Below, one piece after another: positions 47,539 through 56,413 of a DNA stretch of 64,000 nucleotides. The DNA lies in contig NZ_JACJVI010000007.1 in NCBI RefSeq assembly GCF_014237835.1, positions 1-64,000 on the forward strand, read 5' to 3'. This DNA is from Rhizobium sp. AQ_MP. GTDB lineage: Bacteria > Pseudomonadota > Alphaproteobacteria > Rhizobiales > Rhizobiaceae. A program made the translations under genes and the position numbers. Numbering within the stretch: position 1 is the stretch's first letter; each line of letters opens with the position of its first letter. The notes under the pieces are model-generated. The model was not told where the DNA came from. It worked only from the letters and a program-made list of their open reading frames with translations, and searched no databases.

Positions 47539-49182
47539 ATGAACCGGACGGAAGAAAAACTCGCAGCGCTAAACCAGCCCAAGCCCTGGTCCGGCATCAA
47601 TGCCTACCGTGCCGATCCGCTGCTCGTTGATCTGACCTCCTCGCTGTCGCGCCCCTTGCGCGAGGAATACGATGTCATCGGCAAATACGTCACTTCGCCG
47701 GAAGCGCAGGAATTGGCGCGCATGGCCAATGCCAGCCCGCCGCAGCTGAGAACCCACGGCGTGCGTGGCGAACGCCTCGACGTCGTCGAGTTCCATCCCG
47801 CCTGGCACGCCCTGATGCGCCGCTCGATGGCGTCTGGCCTGCATTCCTCCGTCTGGGAAAATGCACCGGAGGCCCGCGGCCACGAGCACAAGGCCCGCGC
47901 GGTGCGCTTCTTCCTCACCGCCCAGCTCGAATCGGGGCACCTCTGCCCGCTCACCATGACGAGCGCCTCGGTCGCGGCCCTCGTAGCATCCCCGGCAGTG
48001 CAGAAGGAATGGACGCCGCGCATCCTGTCGCGCAAATACGACAGCAGCAACAAACCGCCGATGCAGAAGAGCGCCGTCACCATCGGCATGGGCATGACCG
48101 AGAAGCAGGGCGGCACGGATGTCCGCGCCAACACCACGAGCGGAGAGCGGGTAGGCGAGGGGATCTACCGTCTCTCTGGCCACAAGTGGTTCATGTCGGC
48201 GCCGATGAGCGACGCCTTTGTTATGCTCGCCCAGACCAAGGACGGCATGGGTTGCTTCCTCGTGCCCCGTCTGTTGGAAGACGGCTCTGCCAACGGTCTG
48301 GAATTCCAGCGCCTCAAGGACAAGCTCGGCAACCGATCGAATGCCTCTTCCGAGGTCGAGTTTTCCGAAACCTTCGGCTTCCTGCTCGGCACGCCCGGCG
48401 ATGGCGTGCGCACCATCCTCGACATGGTGACGCTGACGCGCCTCGACTGTGCGCTCTCATCCGCCGGCATGATGCGTGCCTCCATGGCCGAGGCCGTGCA
48501 TCACGTGCGTGGCCGCATGGTCTTCGGCAAGAACCTCATCGACCAGCCGATGATGACCCGCGTGCTCGCCGACATGGCGCTCGACGTTGCCGCCGCCACC
48601 GCGTTCGCCTTCCGTCTCGCCGACAGCTTCGACAAGGCACGCGAGAGCCCTGTTGACGCAGCCTATGCCCGTGTCATGACCCCGGTCGCCAAATACTGGA
48701 TCTGCAAGATCGCCCCGTCGCTGATCTATGAAGCGATGGAATGCATTGGCGGCAACGGCTACGTCGAGGAGCGCCCGATCGCCCGCCACTACCGCGAAGC
48801 CCCCGTCAACGCGATCTGGGAAGGCTCGGGCAATGTCATGGCGCTCGACGTCCTGCGTGTCTTGAGCCGCGGCAAGGATCTCTTCGAAACGCTGTTTGCC
48901 GGCCTCGAGCGCGATCTTGGCCCCTCCGGCAAGAAGACGGTGGAAGTCCTGCGCGCCGCAACCGCGCTTGCCGAACGGGATGAAGCCGCGGGACGTCTGC
49001 TGATCGAGCAACTGGCGCTCGCCGCCGGTGCGGCCGAACTCTATCGGCTGGGCGCCGGCAAGATCGCCGATGCCTTCCTCGAATCACGCTTGGCTGGTGG
49101 CTGGCGCCATACCTATGGCGTGCTCGATGCGCGCTTCGATTCCCGCTACGTCCTCGATCTGCTTTACCCGCCGGCCACCTGA
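47539..49182 (+). CDS. AidB-like acyl-CoA dehydrogenase
   Basis: A 547-residue FAD protein. It aligns well with E. coli AidB (541 residues): FHPAWHALM, GMGMTEKQGGTDVRANTT, GHKWFMSAPMSDAF, LKDKLGNRSNASSEVEF, and EAMECIGGNGYVEE followed by YREAPVNAIWEGSGN. AidB is linked to the alkylation-damage response, binds DNA and has weak isovaleryl-CoA dehydrogenase activity. The start is ATG 47539 (MNRTEEKL); the much longer frame from 46630 overlaps pyrB and is not real. It overlaps the AEC gene tail to tail by 19 bases. Confidence 0.92.
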   Translation: MNRTEEKLAALNQPKPWSGINAYRADPLLVDLTSSLSRPLREEYDVIGKYVTSPEAQELARMANASPPQLRTHGVRGERLDVVEFHPAWHALMRRSMASGLHSSVWENAPEARGHEHKARAVRFFLTAQLESGHLCPLTMTSASVAALVASPAVQKEWTPRILSRKYDSSNKPPMQKSAVTIGMGMTEKQGGTDVRANTTSGERVGEGIYRLSGHKWFMSAPMSDAFVMLAQTKDGMGCFLVPRLLEDGSANGLEFQRLKDKLGNRSNASSEVEFSETFGFLLGTPGDGVRTILDMVTLTRLDCALSSAGMMRASMAEAVHHVRGRMVFGKNLIDQPMMTRVLADMALDVAAATAFAFRLADSFDKARESPVDAAYARVMTPVAKYWICKIAPSLIYEAMECIGGNGYVEERPIARHYREAPVNAIWEGSGNVMALDVLRVLSRGKDLFETLFAGLERDLGPSGKKTVEVLRAATALAERDEAAGRLLIEQLALAAGAAELYRLGAGKIADAFLESRLAGGWRHTYGVLDARFDSRYVLDLLYPPAT

Positions 49183-50099
49183 CCGGCGAGGTAGAGCACG
49201 ACTGGGATCGTAAAGAAGGCGGCGACCGTCTGCACAGTGGCGGCGGCCGCATAGAGATCGGCATCACCACCCATTTGCTTGGCAAGCACATAGCCATTCA
49301 TCGCGGTGGGCACCGCAGCACCCAGTGCGATCATCACGACGATCTCGCCGGATAGGCCGAAGACCGACGCCAGCACGACGGCGACCAGCGGAAAGACAAG
49401 AAGCTTCATGGCGACCGTCAAAAGCACGCTCGGCTGTGGCTTCAGCGCGTCCGCGACCCTGAGCCCGGCTCCGACTGTGACGAGACCGAGACCGAGCGAC
49501 GCGCTTGCGATCAGGTCGACGGCGGTCATGACGGGCTGGTAGACGGCAACGCCGGCAACATTGACCGCAACACCGAGCAGGGCGCCGATGATGATCGGGT
49601 TGGTGATGATCTTGAAGACGAAGGTGTTCAGCCCCCGGCTTTCACCGGAGAACCAGACCATGATGCCGACATTGATGAGGTTCAGCGGGACGATGATCGA
49701 CGCCATGATGATGGCAATGACCGAAAGGCCCGTTTGCCCCGTCAGCTTCTCCGCGATGGCCAAAGCCATGAAGCCGTTCCAGCGTGTCGAGGTCTGGAAC
49801 ACGGAAGTATAGCTTGCGCCACTCATTCCTCGCCGGGCAAGAAGCGGCCAGAGCGCTATCATCAGCGCCGTGATGACCGAGACGCCAAGGAGCGACACCA
49901 GACCGATGCGGCCGCTCTCCATCGCTTGAAAATCCGTCGTCGACAGCGTCTGAAACAGCAGCGCCGGGAAGAGCACATAGTAACCGAATTGCTCGAGCCC
50001 GCCCCAGAAATCGGACCGGATCAGCGGAGTTCTTTTCAGCACCACGCCGAGAATCACGAGCAGGAAAATCGGCAGGATGCTTTCGAAGATGATCAGCAT
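49164..50099 (-). CDS. AEC family transporter
   Basis: A 311-residue membrane protein with ten predicted spans, of the auxin efflux carrier family (PF03547). Typical segments are FWGGLEQFGYYVLFPALLF in the second and third spans and RWNGFMALAIAEKLTGQTG in the middle. Bacterial members often move dicarboxylates such as malonate; the substrate here cannot be read. ATG 50099 is chosen because it starts the first span; the frame is open to 50207 but hydrophilic. Confidence 0.87.
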   Translation of the reverse strand: MLIIFESILPIFLLVILGVVLKRTPLIRSDFWGGLEQFGYYVLFPALLFQTLSTTDFQAMESGRIGLVSLLGVSVITALMIALWPLLARRGMSGASYTSVFQTSTRWNGFMALAIAEKLTGQTGLSVIAIIMASIIVPLNLINVGIMVWFSGESRGLNTFVFKIITNPIIIGALLGVAVNVAGVAVYQPVMTAVDLIASASLGLGLVTVGAGLRVADALKPQPSVLLTVAMKLLVFPLVAVVLASVFGLSGEIVVMIALGAAVPTAMNGYVLAKQMGGDADLYAAAATVQTVAAFFTIPVVLYLAGQVAGG

Positions 50100-50287
50100 G
50101 ACATGTCCAGAATGACGGGCAGGGGAGGGGTAGACCCCCGACCCCCTGCTTTCAATGGGAAATCGCGTCCCCGAGACATTTTCCGGCAAGATCCTGAAAA
50201 GGCTCATCCACAGGCGTCGTTAACCTTAACAAAGGGTTTACGTTGCGCCGCGGCGTTTAACCGTCCAACTTTATTGCGGGACAGACG

Positions 50288-50488
50288 TTGAAGGGCAAAG
50301 TGGTGACGGACGCGCTTGGTGCACGACCGGTGGCAACCATCATGATGATGGTATTTTTCTCGGGGCTGGCGCTCGACATCGCCGTCCCTGCGGCCGTGCT
50401 GACCGTCATGGCTTCCCTCAAATGGCTGGTGGAAAACTGGCCATCGGCAAATGACTTGCCGTTCGATCAAAAGGCGGAAACGGCATGA
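50288..50488 (+). CDS. small membrane protein, unknown function
   Basis: A 66-residue reading frame with one or two membrane spans (VATIMMMVFFSGLALDIAVP and the following Val/Leu-rich stretch). The start is uncertain: TTG 50288, GTG 50300 or GTG 50303 are all possible, with an AAGGG-type site for the last. It is supported mainly by the one-base ATGA overlap with the next membrane protein, which suggests a two-gene unit. Confidence 0.5.
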   Translation: MKGKVVTDALGARPVATIMMMVFFSGLALDIAVPAAVLTVMASLKWLVENWPSANDLPFDQKAETA

Positions 50489-50820
50489 AGACACTTCTGC
50501 TCTTGTGGGCGCTGCCCATCACCATCCTGGGCGCCTGGTACGGTCTGTCCTATTACGACATGAGCTTCGGCATCTTCATGCTGACGCGCGATGCCCATGA
50601 TCTGGTCTTCCAGGTCTATGGAGACATCCTTGGCATCCCGCCGGAGACGATACCGCCTCTGGTGCTGCGTGCCATCATCGTCGACAGCCTGATCCTGTTT
50701 GCGATCATCGGCTTCCGCCGTCGCAAGCAGATCAGGGCATGGTGGGTGGCGCGTCAGGAAAAGTCGGCGGAATTGTCCGAAGCGCGGGCCAGCGCCGAGA
50801 GCCTGTCCAGCGCGCCCTGA
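50485..50820 (+). CDS. small membrane protein (DUF6105-like)
   Basis: A 111-residue protein. The N-terminal span begins [20 protein letters not shown], followed by SYYDMSFG and a second span near residue 65-80, then a basic cytoplasmic tail (RRRKQIRAW). It resembles the rhizobial DUF6105 family as I recall it. The last 67 bases overlap ruvX on the opposite strand, so the Ala/Ser-rich C terminus may be poorly conserved. Confidence 0.65.
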   Translation: MKTLLLLWALPITILGAWYGLSYYDMSFGIFMLTRDAHDLVFQVYGDILGIPPETIPPLVLRAIIVDSLILFAIIGFRRRKQIRAWWVARQEKSAELSEARASAESLSSAP

Positions 50821-51251
50821 AGAATGAAGCTCGCAGCGGCGGAATCGATCCGCTCGCTGCGTTTGGCGCGTGACACGTCCATTTCCAGCAGCGCCCGCTC
50901 GGCAGCGACGGTCGAAAGACGCTCGTCCCAATAGACGAAGGGGATATCGGTCTTCTCCGACATCGAGCGCACGAAAGCCCGCGTCGCCTGGACTCGCGGT
51001 CCGGACGATCCATCCATGTTGACCGGTAGCCCGATCACGAAGGCGACGATTTTCTCCTTCGCCGCGAAGGCGAGCAGCACTTCGGCATCCTGGGTGAACT
51101 TCACCCGTTTGATGACCGGGCGAGGGGTGGCGAAGCGTCGGCCGAGATCCGAAGCCGATAGACCGATCGTCTTCGTGCCGAGATCAAGCCCGGCAATTGC
51201 CTCGCCGGGCTTCAACCGTGCTGCCAGTTCCTCGATCGTCAATGTCGCCAT
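50754..51251 (-). CDS. ruvX: Holliday junction resolvase-like RuvX (YqgF)
   Basis: A 165-residue RNase H-fold protein with the opening motif [30 protein letters not shown] near residue 70, and [15 protein letters not shown] with the later acidic residues. YqgF proteins act in 16S rRNA 5'-end processing and are also called putative resolvases. The start is at ATG 51251 (MATLTIEEL); the frame continues upstream without conservation. Confidence 0.93.
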   Translation of the reverse strand: MATLTIEELAARLKPGEAIAGLDLGTKTIGLSASDLGRRFATPRPVIKRVKFTQDAEVLLAFAAKEKIVAFVIGLPVNMDGSSGPRVQATRAFVRSMSEKTDIPFVYWDERLSTVAAERALLEMDVSRAKRSERIDSAAASFILQGALDRLSALARASDNSADFS

Positions 51252-51270
51252 GATCCGTCTGGTCCGGTGG

Positions 51271-51567
51271 TCAGCGCTTGCGCACGAATTCGGTTCGGAG
51301 CACGAGGCCCTTAATGGCATCATGCTTGCAATCGATGTGCTCCGGATCATCGGTCAGCCGGATGGAGCGGATCACGGTGCCTTGCTTGAGCGTCTGGCCG
51401 GCCCCTTTGACCTTGAGGTCCTTGATCAGCACAACCGAGTCGCCATCGGCAAGCTCTGTTCCCGACGCGTCACGCGCCACAGGCTTTGCCGCGGCCGCCG
51501 CGGCCATCTCCGATGCGGGCCGCCATTCGCCGGTCGCCTCGTCATACACGTAGTCGTCATCGGCCAT
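51271..51567 (-). CDS. PhnA-like protein without zinc ribbon
   Basis: A 98-residue protein whose C-terminal 60 residues match the PhnA/YjdM domain ([20 protein letters not shown] followed by [21 protein letters not shown]). E. coli PhnA also has an N-terminal four-Cys zinc ribbon; here that part is replaced by an acidic, then Ala-rich segment with no cysteine pair. Despite the name, these proteins are not needed for phosphonate breakdown. It lies 19 bases before ruvX on the same strand. Confidence 0.8.
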   Translation of the reverse strand: MADDDYVYDEATGEWRPASEMAAAAAAKPVARDASGTELADGDSVVLIKDLKVKGAGQTLKQGTVIRSIRLTDDPEHIDCKHDAIKGLVLRTEFVRKR

Positions 51568-51716
51568 GGTCGGATCCCTTCTTGCCCTCAGCACAACGGC
51601 TGTCATTCTGGCGGCTTAGACCAGTGCCGCCCCATAAGCAACTCGGCTCGCCGGTTGCCGCAGGAGGGGCACGCCATATATTGCGATGATATTCAAAACC
51701 CGGAGACTCAAGCCCC

Positions 51717-52421
51717 ATGAAAATCACCTGGCTCGGACATGCCGCATTCCGTCTCGACTCCGCGAAGGCATCGATCCTCATCGATCCCTTTTTGACCCAC
51801 AATCCGGGTTTTGCCGGTCTCGATCGCAAGGACATGACCAAGGGTATCACGCATGTCCTGCTCACCCACGGTCATGGCGATCATGTCGGCGACACGGTTC
51901 AGCTTGCCAAGGAAACCGGCGCGACCGTGCTGGCCAATGCCGATCTCGCGGCATGGCTCGGCACAAAGGGCGTCGACAAGATTGAGATGGGCAATACCGG
52001 CGGCACCATCCATTTCGAAGGCTTCACCGTCACCTTCACCAACGCGCTGCATTCTTCTGCACAGGTCACGGAAGATGGCGTCTCCCACGCGCTCGGCAAC
52101 GCCAACGGCCTGATGCTGCATTTCGATGACGAGGCATCCGTGCTTCACATGGGTGACACCGACATCTTCTCGGACATGAAGCTGATCAATGAACTGCACC
52201 AGCCGGATGTCGGTCTGGTGCCGATCGGCGACCGATTCACCATGGGCGGTGCGGTCGCGGCACTCGCTTGCCAGCGCTTCTTCGACTTCAAGACGGCAAT
52301 CCCCTGCCACTACGGCTCGTTCCCGATCATCGATCAGACGCCGGAGAAGTTCGTCGCCGGCATGGATGGCACGCGCACCCGTGTCGTTGCGGCCCAGGCC
52401 GGATCGGCCGTCGAGGTCTGA
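51717..52421 (+). CDS. UPF0173 metal-dependent hydrolase
   Basis: A 234-residue metallo-beta-lactamase-fold protein. The motif [11 protein letters not shown] near residue 50 and [11 protein letters not shown] near 144 give the two-metal site, with the final His in PCHYGSFP near 197. The opening [13 protein letters not shown] matches UPF0173. Substrate unknown. It is divergent from the PhnA-like gene. Confidence 0.9.
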   Translation: MKITWLGHAAFRLDSAKASILIDPFLTHNPGFAGLDRKDMTKGITHVLLTHGHGDHVGDTVQLAKETGATVLANADLAAWLGTKGVDKIEMGNTGGTIHFEGFTVTFTNALHSSAQVTEDGVSHALGNANGLMLHFDDEASVLHMGDTDIFSDMKLINELHQPDVGLVPIGDRFTMGGAVAALACQRFFDFKTAIPCHYGSFPIIDQTPEKFVAGMDGTRTRVVAAQAGSAVEV

Positions 52422-52487
52422 CAAACCCCGTTGCTTCGGCGCTTGACGGCCATTATAGCGAAGAAAACAGCTTATCCGGAGAATGCC

Positions 52488-52775
52488 ATGTCTGTTGACC
52501 TCGCCACCGTCAAGCGCGTCGCCCGCCTTGCCCGCATCGCTGTCAGCGAGGAGGATGCCGCACGCATGACCGGGGAATTGAATGGCATTCTCGGTTTCGT
52601 CGAGCAGCTGAATGAAGTGGATGTCACGGGCGTCGAGCCGATGACATCGGTTACGCCGATGGCCATGAAGAAGCGCGAGGATGCTGTCACCGACGGCAAC
52701 AAGTCAGACGACATCGTCGCCAATGCGCCCGCCACCGATCGCAATTTCTTCCAGGTGCCGAAGGTTGTCGAATAA
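52488..52775 (+). CDS. gatC: aspartyl/glutamyl-tRNA amidotransferase subunit C
   Basis: A 95-residue helical subunit that stabilises GatA in the tRNA-dependent transamidase. The family core [17 protein letters not shown] and the C-terminal [10 protein letters not shown] are clear. ATG 52488 has a CCGGAGAA ribosome site; the frame is open to 52431 but unrelated. gatA follows after 78 bases. Confidence 0.95.
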   Translation: MSVDLATVKRVARLARIAVSEEDAARMTGELNGILGFVEQLNEVDVTGVEPMTSVTPMAMKKREDAVTDGNKSDDIVANAPATDRNFFQVPKVVE

Positions 52776-52853
52776 GACGTCTTCTGCAACCTGAGAACGC
52801 CTCCCGTTTCTTGAGGGCCAGCCGGCCCGCCGACAGTTTGAAGTGAACCTGCC

Positions 52854-54335
52854 ATGAGCGAATTGACCAGCCTCACCATCGCCGAAGCCCGCGCGAAACT
52901 CGCCGCCAAGGAGATCAAGGCCGTCGAACTGACGGATGCCTATCTCTCCGCGATCGAGGGCGCGAATGGCGCGCTGAACGCCTATGTCGCCGTGACGCCG
53001 GACGTGGCCCGCGACATGGCCAAAGCCTCCGACACCCGCATCCAGGAAGGCAAGGCTGGCGTGCTCGAGGGCATTCCGCTCGGCGTCAAGGACCTCTTCG
53101 CCACCCGCGACGTCCACACCCAGGCCTGCAGCCACATCCTCGACGGCTTCAAGCCCAAGTACGAGTCGACTGTCACCCAGAACCTCTGGGATGCCGGCGC
53201 CGTCATGCTCGGCAAGCTCAACATGGACGAATTCGCCATGGGTTCGTCGAACGAGAGTTCCTATTACGGCCCGGCGGTCAACCCGTGGAAGGCGAACGGC
53301 TCCGACGAGAAGCGCGTGCCCGGCGGCTCGTCGGGTGGTTCCGCCGTCGCCGTCGCCGCCCATCTCTGCGCTGGCGCCACCGCCACCGACACCGGCGGCT
53401 CGATCCGCCAGCCGGCTGCCTTCACCGGCACCGTCGGCATCAAGCCGACCTATGGCCGCTGCTCGCGTTGGGGCATCGTCGCCTTCGCCTCGTCGCTTGA
53501 CCAGGCAGGTCCCATCGCCCGCGACGTGCGCGATGCCGCAATCCTCTTGAAGTCCATGGCAAGCGTCGATCCGAAGGACACGACCTCGGTTGATCTCCCG
53601 GTTCCGGATTACGAAAAGGCGATCGGCGGCTCGGTGAAGGGCATGAAGATCGGCATTCCCAAGGAATACCGCGTCGAGGGCATGTCGGAGGAAATCGACG
53701 CGCTCTGGCAGAAGGGCATCGCCTGGCTGAAAGAAGCCGGTGCCGAGATCGTCGATATCTCCCTGCCGCACACCAAATACGCCCTTCCGGCCTACTACAT
53801 CGTCGCCCCGGCGGAAGCCTCGTCCAACCTTGCCCGCTATGACGGCGTCCGTTACGGCCTGCGCGTCGACGGCAAGGACATAGTCGACATGTACGAGAAG
53901 ACCCGTGCAGCCGGCTTCGGCAAGGAAGTCCAGCGCCGCATCATGATTGGCACCTACGTACTCTCGGCCGGCTACTACGACGCCTATTACCTTAAGGCTC
54001 AGAAGGTCCGCACGCTGATCAAGCGCGACTTCGAACTGGCTTTCGAAGCTGGCGTCGATGCGATCCTGGCCCCGATCACGCCGTCCTCTGCCTTCGCCAT
54101 CGGCGACAAGGAACTGGCGGCCGATCCGGTCAAGATGTACCTGCAGGACGTCTTCACCATCACGCTCAACATGGCAGGCCTCCCGGGCATCTCCGTTCCC
54201 GCCGGCCTCGACAGCAAGGGGCTGCCGCTCGGCCTGCAGGTCATCGGAAAGCCTTTCGAGGAAGAAACCCTCTTCAAGACCGCCCATGTCATCGAACAGG
54301 CTGCCGGCAAGTTCACGCCGGCCAAGTGGTGGTAA
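52854..54335 (+). CDS. gatA: aspartyl/glutamyl-tRNA amidotransferase subunit A
   Basis: A 493-residue amidase that frees ammonia from glutamine for Glu-tRNA-Gln or Asp-tRNA-Asn. The Ser-Ser-Lys triad is present: Lys in [14 protein letters not shown] near residue 79, the serines in [14 protein letters not shown] near 158 and [13 protein letters not shown] near 180. Its end overlaps the following GNAT gene. gatB is not adjacent; it lies 2.5 kb downstream. Confidence 0.96.
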   Translation: MSELTSLTIAEARAKLAAKEIKAVELTDAYLSAIEGANGALNAYVAVTPDVARDMAKASDTRIQEGKAGVLEGIPLGVKDLFATRDVHTQACSHILDGFKPKYESTVTQNLWDAGAVMLGKLNMDEFAMGSSNESSYYGPAVNPWKANGSDEKRVPGGSSGGSAVAVAAHLCAGATATDTGGSIRQPAAFTGTVGIKPTYGRCSRWGIVAFASSLDQAGPIARDVRDAAILLKSMASVDPKDTTSVDLPVPDYEKAIGGSVKGMKIGIPKEYRVEGMSEEIDALWQKGIAWLKEAGAEIVDISLPHTKYALPAYYIVAPAEASSNLARYDGVRYGLRVDGKDIVDMYEKTRAAGFGKEVQRRIMIGTYVLSAGYYDAYYLKAQKVRTLIKRDFELAFEAGVDAILAPITPSSAFAIGDKELAADPVKMYLQDVFTITLNMAGLPGISVPAGLDSKGLPLGLQVIGKPFEEETLFKTAHVIEQAAGKFTPAKWW

Positions 54336-54811
54336 GGGACTTCATCATCCGTGACATGACGGCGGCCGATGCAGAAAGCGTCGGCCGTGTCGGTTTCGAT
54401 GCCTGGGCCGCCAATCCGGTGCTCAATGCCTTTGGCGTCGACATGATGGTCAAGATCCGCCTTAGCTTCCGCCGCTTTGCCCAGGAAAAGTTCAGTCTGA
54501 TCACGGTCGGCGAACTTGGCGGCGATATCGTTGGCTGGACCGCCCGCGAAGGCGCCCGCGACTACATCTCCGATCTGTGGGTCAGTCCCGCCCATCAGGG
54601 TCTTGGCATCGGCTCGGCTTTGATCTCAAGGCTGCTGCGCGAGATGCGCTCGGAAGGCCTCAAGCGCGCAAGAATCGACACGCATGCCGCAAACGAAAGC
54701 GCGATCCGCCTCTACAAGGACCTTGGCTTTTCCATCGTCTGGCGCGGCATGCAGCATTCCCCATCGATGGGAATGATGGTCGACAAGGTAAAGATGCAGC
54801 AGCTTTTCTAG
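54326..54811 (+). CDS. GNAT family N-acetyltransferase
   Basis: A 161-residue protein. The acetyl-CoA loop is [21 protein letters not shown] (core of it [10 protein letters not shown]/RxxGxG/A form) near residues 90-110, and [13 protein letters not shown] follows near 130. The start is probably GTG 54326 or 54329, overlapping the gatA stop by about 10 bases, so it would be translationally coupled to gatA. The substrate is unknown. The final stop overlaps the brnA stop tail to tail. Confidence 0.85.
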   Translation: MVVRDFIIRDMTAADAESVGRVGFDAWAANPVLNAFGVDMMVKIRLSFRRFAQEKFSLITVGELGGDIVGWTAREGARDYISDLWVSPAHQGLGIGSALISRLLREMRSEGLKRARIDTHAANESAIRLYKDLGFSIVWRGMQHSPSMGMMVDKVKMQQLF

Positions 54812-55065
54812 CGAGAGCGACGCCTTTGGCTCTCCATATAGGCCTTGAGCACCGCATTCATCCGAGTCTGGTATCCTTTTCCCTGCTCGCGGAACCAATC
54901 CAGCACGTCACTGTCCAATCGGACGGTAATCTGCGTCTTTGCTGAGGGGGTGACGAGTTCAGCAGTTTCGAAGAATGCATCATCGAGTTCCGGAATATCG
55001 GAGTAGTCAATGTCTGCGTCCTGCCGCTTCTGCAGTTCCTTAAGACGGGCGGCGGAGATGGTCAC
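54808..55065 (-). CDS. brnA: BrnA antitoxin
   Basis: An 85-residue ribbon-helix-helix protein with the family ending KTQITVRLDSDVLDWFREQG, then KGYQTRMNAVLKAYM, typical of BrnA. It neutralises BrnT and, with it, represses the operon by binding the operator. The likely start is GTG 55065, inside the 3' end of brnT (26-base overlap), so the antitoxin is made by coupled translation after the toxin. Confidence 0.92.
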   Translation of the reverse strand: MTISAARLKELQKRQDADIDYSDIPELDDAFFETAELVTPSAKTQITVRLDSDVLDWFREQGKGYQTRMNAVLKAYMESQRRRSR

Positions 55066-55324
55066 GATACTTCTGCCTTTCTCTTCGGTTTGCCAGACGA
55101 GCGGATATGATCCTCGTGACGCCGTTCCGATCTGTATGCACCACAACGATGACGATCAGCGTCTGGATAGCGCCAATGCTGACTTGTCGGGTCTCGCCAT
55201 AATCGCGGCGGGTGTCGACGCCGGTCAGAACGTCGCCCTCGAAGATCAGACGGGCTTCGTCGAAAGAGATCCCGTGCTTGATCTGGTTGGCAGCATTCTT
55301 CGCGGCGTCCCACTCGTAGCCCAT
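55040..55324 (-). CDS. brnT: BrnT toxin (RelE-fold ribonuclease)
   Basis: A 94-residue toxin of the BrnT family. The start MGYEWDAAKNAANQIKHGIS is the family N terminus, followed by FDEARLIFEGDV and, at the end, RIISARLANRRERQKY. BrnT inhibits translation by cleaving RNA. Its ATG is only 5 bases after the -10 element, so the mRNA is probably leaderless. No ribosome site is visible. It is the first gene of the brnT-brnA pair. Confidence 0.93.
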   Translation of the reverse strand: MGYEWDAAKNAANQIKHGISFDEARLIFEGDVLTGVDTRRDYGETRQVSIGAIQTLIVIVVVHTDRNGVTRIISARLANRRERQKYRDHLRRPS

Positions 55325-55329
55325 GATGC

Positions 55330-55358
55330 ATTGTAACTACGCGTGTAGTGTCATGCAA
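55330..55358 (-). promoter_or_regulatory. brnTA promoter with operator in the spacer
   Basis: On the minus strand TTGCAT (55353-55358) and TACAAT (55330-55335) are exactly 17 bases apart. The spacer contains ACTAC-ACGC-GTAGT (55336-55349), an inverted repeat suited to a ribbon-helix-helix repressor such as BrnA. This is a close match to a strong, autorepressed promoter. Confidence 0.7.
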
Positions 55359-55374
55359 GCGCCGGCCCTCAAGC

Positions 55375-55632
55375 TCACCTGTTGTCCGGCTCCGCGCGAA
55401 CGAGCCGCAATCCCCGTTCGGTGATCCGGTAGGGTTTGCCCGCTCTTGAACTGATCGCCTTCAGGCGTTTCAGCCGCCGGAAGAGGTCGATGTCGAAGCC
55501 GGGATAGAGCCAGCCGTCGCGGGAGAAACACAAGGCCTTCTCGATCTTGCGCCGGTCGTCGCGGTGGATCTCGATCCAGCCGCCCTGGGCCATGAGGTGA
55601 AGAATACGCTGGTCTGAGCGTGAAATGTCCAT
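55375..55632 (-). CDS. YjhX family protein (UPF0386, putative toxin)
   Basis: An 85-residue basic protein. MDISRSDQRILHLMAQGG at the start, CFSRDGWLYP in the middle and RRLKRLKAISSRAGKPYRIT near the end match E. coli YjhX closely, and the length equals the family's. YjhX is annotated as a toxin whose partner YjhQ is a GNAT acetyltransferase. The start at ATG 55632 is set by this family match. It is read in the same direction as brnT, 50 bases upstream of it, and faces a divergent GNAT gene. Confidence 0.85.
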   Translation of the reverse strand: MDISRSDQRILHLMAQGGWIEIHRDDRRKIEKALCFSRDGWLYPGFDIDLFRRLKRLKAISSRAGKPYRITERGLRLVRAEPDNR

Positions 55633-55801
55633 TGTCTGATGTCCGGAGAAGCGCAGCTTGCTGCGCATGAAAACGGGTCCGGCGCCTGAAGGCGTCGGGG
55701 CTTCGTTTTCTGGCCCTGGCCGGTCGATCACGCTGGGATCGCGGGCAGGGCCTTTATCGGGACTCGGACAAACCGAACATCAAAACTCCTGTTGACCCCA
55801 A

Positions 55802-55813
55802 GGTGATATCACC
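55802..55813. promoter_or_regulatory. palindrome between YjhX and the GNAT gene
   Basis: GGTGATATCACC is a perfect 12-base palindrome in the 271-base divergent gap, 5 bases after a TTGACC element. It may be an operator for either gene. Two more repeats nearer YjhX (GCGCAGC-TT-GCTGCGC near 55639 and CGCC-TGAA-GGCG near 55674) lie on its upstream side. Confidence 0.4.
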
Positions 55814-55903
55814 GTCCGGGGCGCTGCGTCCATTGCACCGGAAACACACACACTGGTCAAGAATCATCGCCGGTGCTTTACTTGCCTCAACGAAGAGGTG
55901 GGG

Positions 55904-56413
55904 ATGGTCACGATCCGCAAGGCGCGCCAGGACGACGCGGAAATCCTGACGGAGATCGGCATGCGTGCCTGGCGAAAGGCCATGGCTTCCGTGGGCGAAG
56001 CGGCGGATATGGCAGCAAATGCGAGAGAGGCGTTCGCCCGTTTTGCAGAGGAAGGCTGGATCACCATCACAGTCGTGGAGAAATCAGGTGTTCCTGTCGG
56101 ATGGGCCGCCCGCGAGGACATGGATGAGACGATTACCGATTTCTGGATCGATCCCGATTTCGAGGGCCAGGGTTTCGGCACGGCGTTGCTCGCGGCCCTA
56201 GAGGACGAGCTGAAAGCCCAGGGCATTGCGCTCGCACGCCTCCAGACCCATGCAATGAACACAGATGCTCTGACTTTCTTCAAAAAGAAGGGGTATTCGG
56301 TGAACTGGCTGACAGTCACTTACAACCCGAAGCTAGACCGGGATGTCCAGTCGGTCGGTCTCTCCAAATCCCTGTCTGACGCGAGTGCGACCGGTTACGG
56401 CCAGGAATTCTAG
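55904..56413 (+). CDS. GNAT family N-acetyltransferase, divergent from YjhX
   Basis: A 169-residue protein opening MVTIRKARQDDAEILTEIG, with WIDPDFEGQGFGTALL as the acetyl-CoA loop (GQGFGT form) near residue 90 and NTDALTFFKKKGY near 122. ATG 55904 is preceded by GAGGTGG; GTG 55898 is a lesser alternative. Because E. coli YjhQ is a GNAT protein paired with YjhX, this gene could be the partner of YjhX, but arrangement and strand differ from E. coli. It overlaps DUF1294 tail to tail by 4 bases. Confidence 0.83.
   Translation: MVTIRKARQDDAEILTEIGMRAWRKAMASVGEAADMAANAREAFARFAEEGWITITVVEKSGVPVGWAAREDMDETITDFWIDPDFEGQGFGTALLAALEDELKAQGIALARLQTHAMNTDALTFFKKKGYSVNWLTVTYNPKLDRDVQSVGLSKSLSDASATGYGQEF

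Noticed and set aside
50219..50230. GTTAACCTTAAC as a CtrA site
   Set aside because: The two TTAA halves are 2 bases apart; the CtrA box needs 7.
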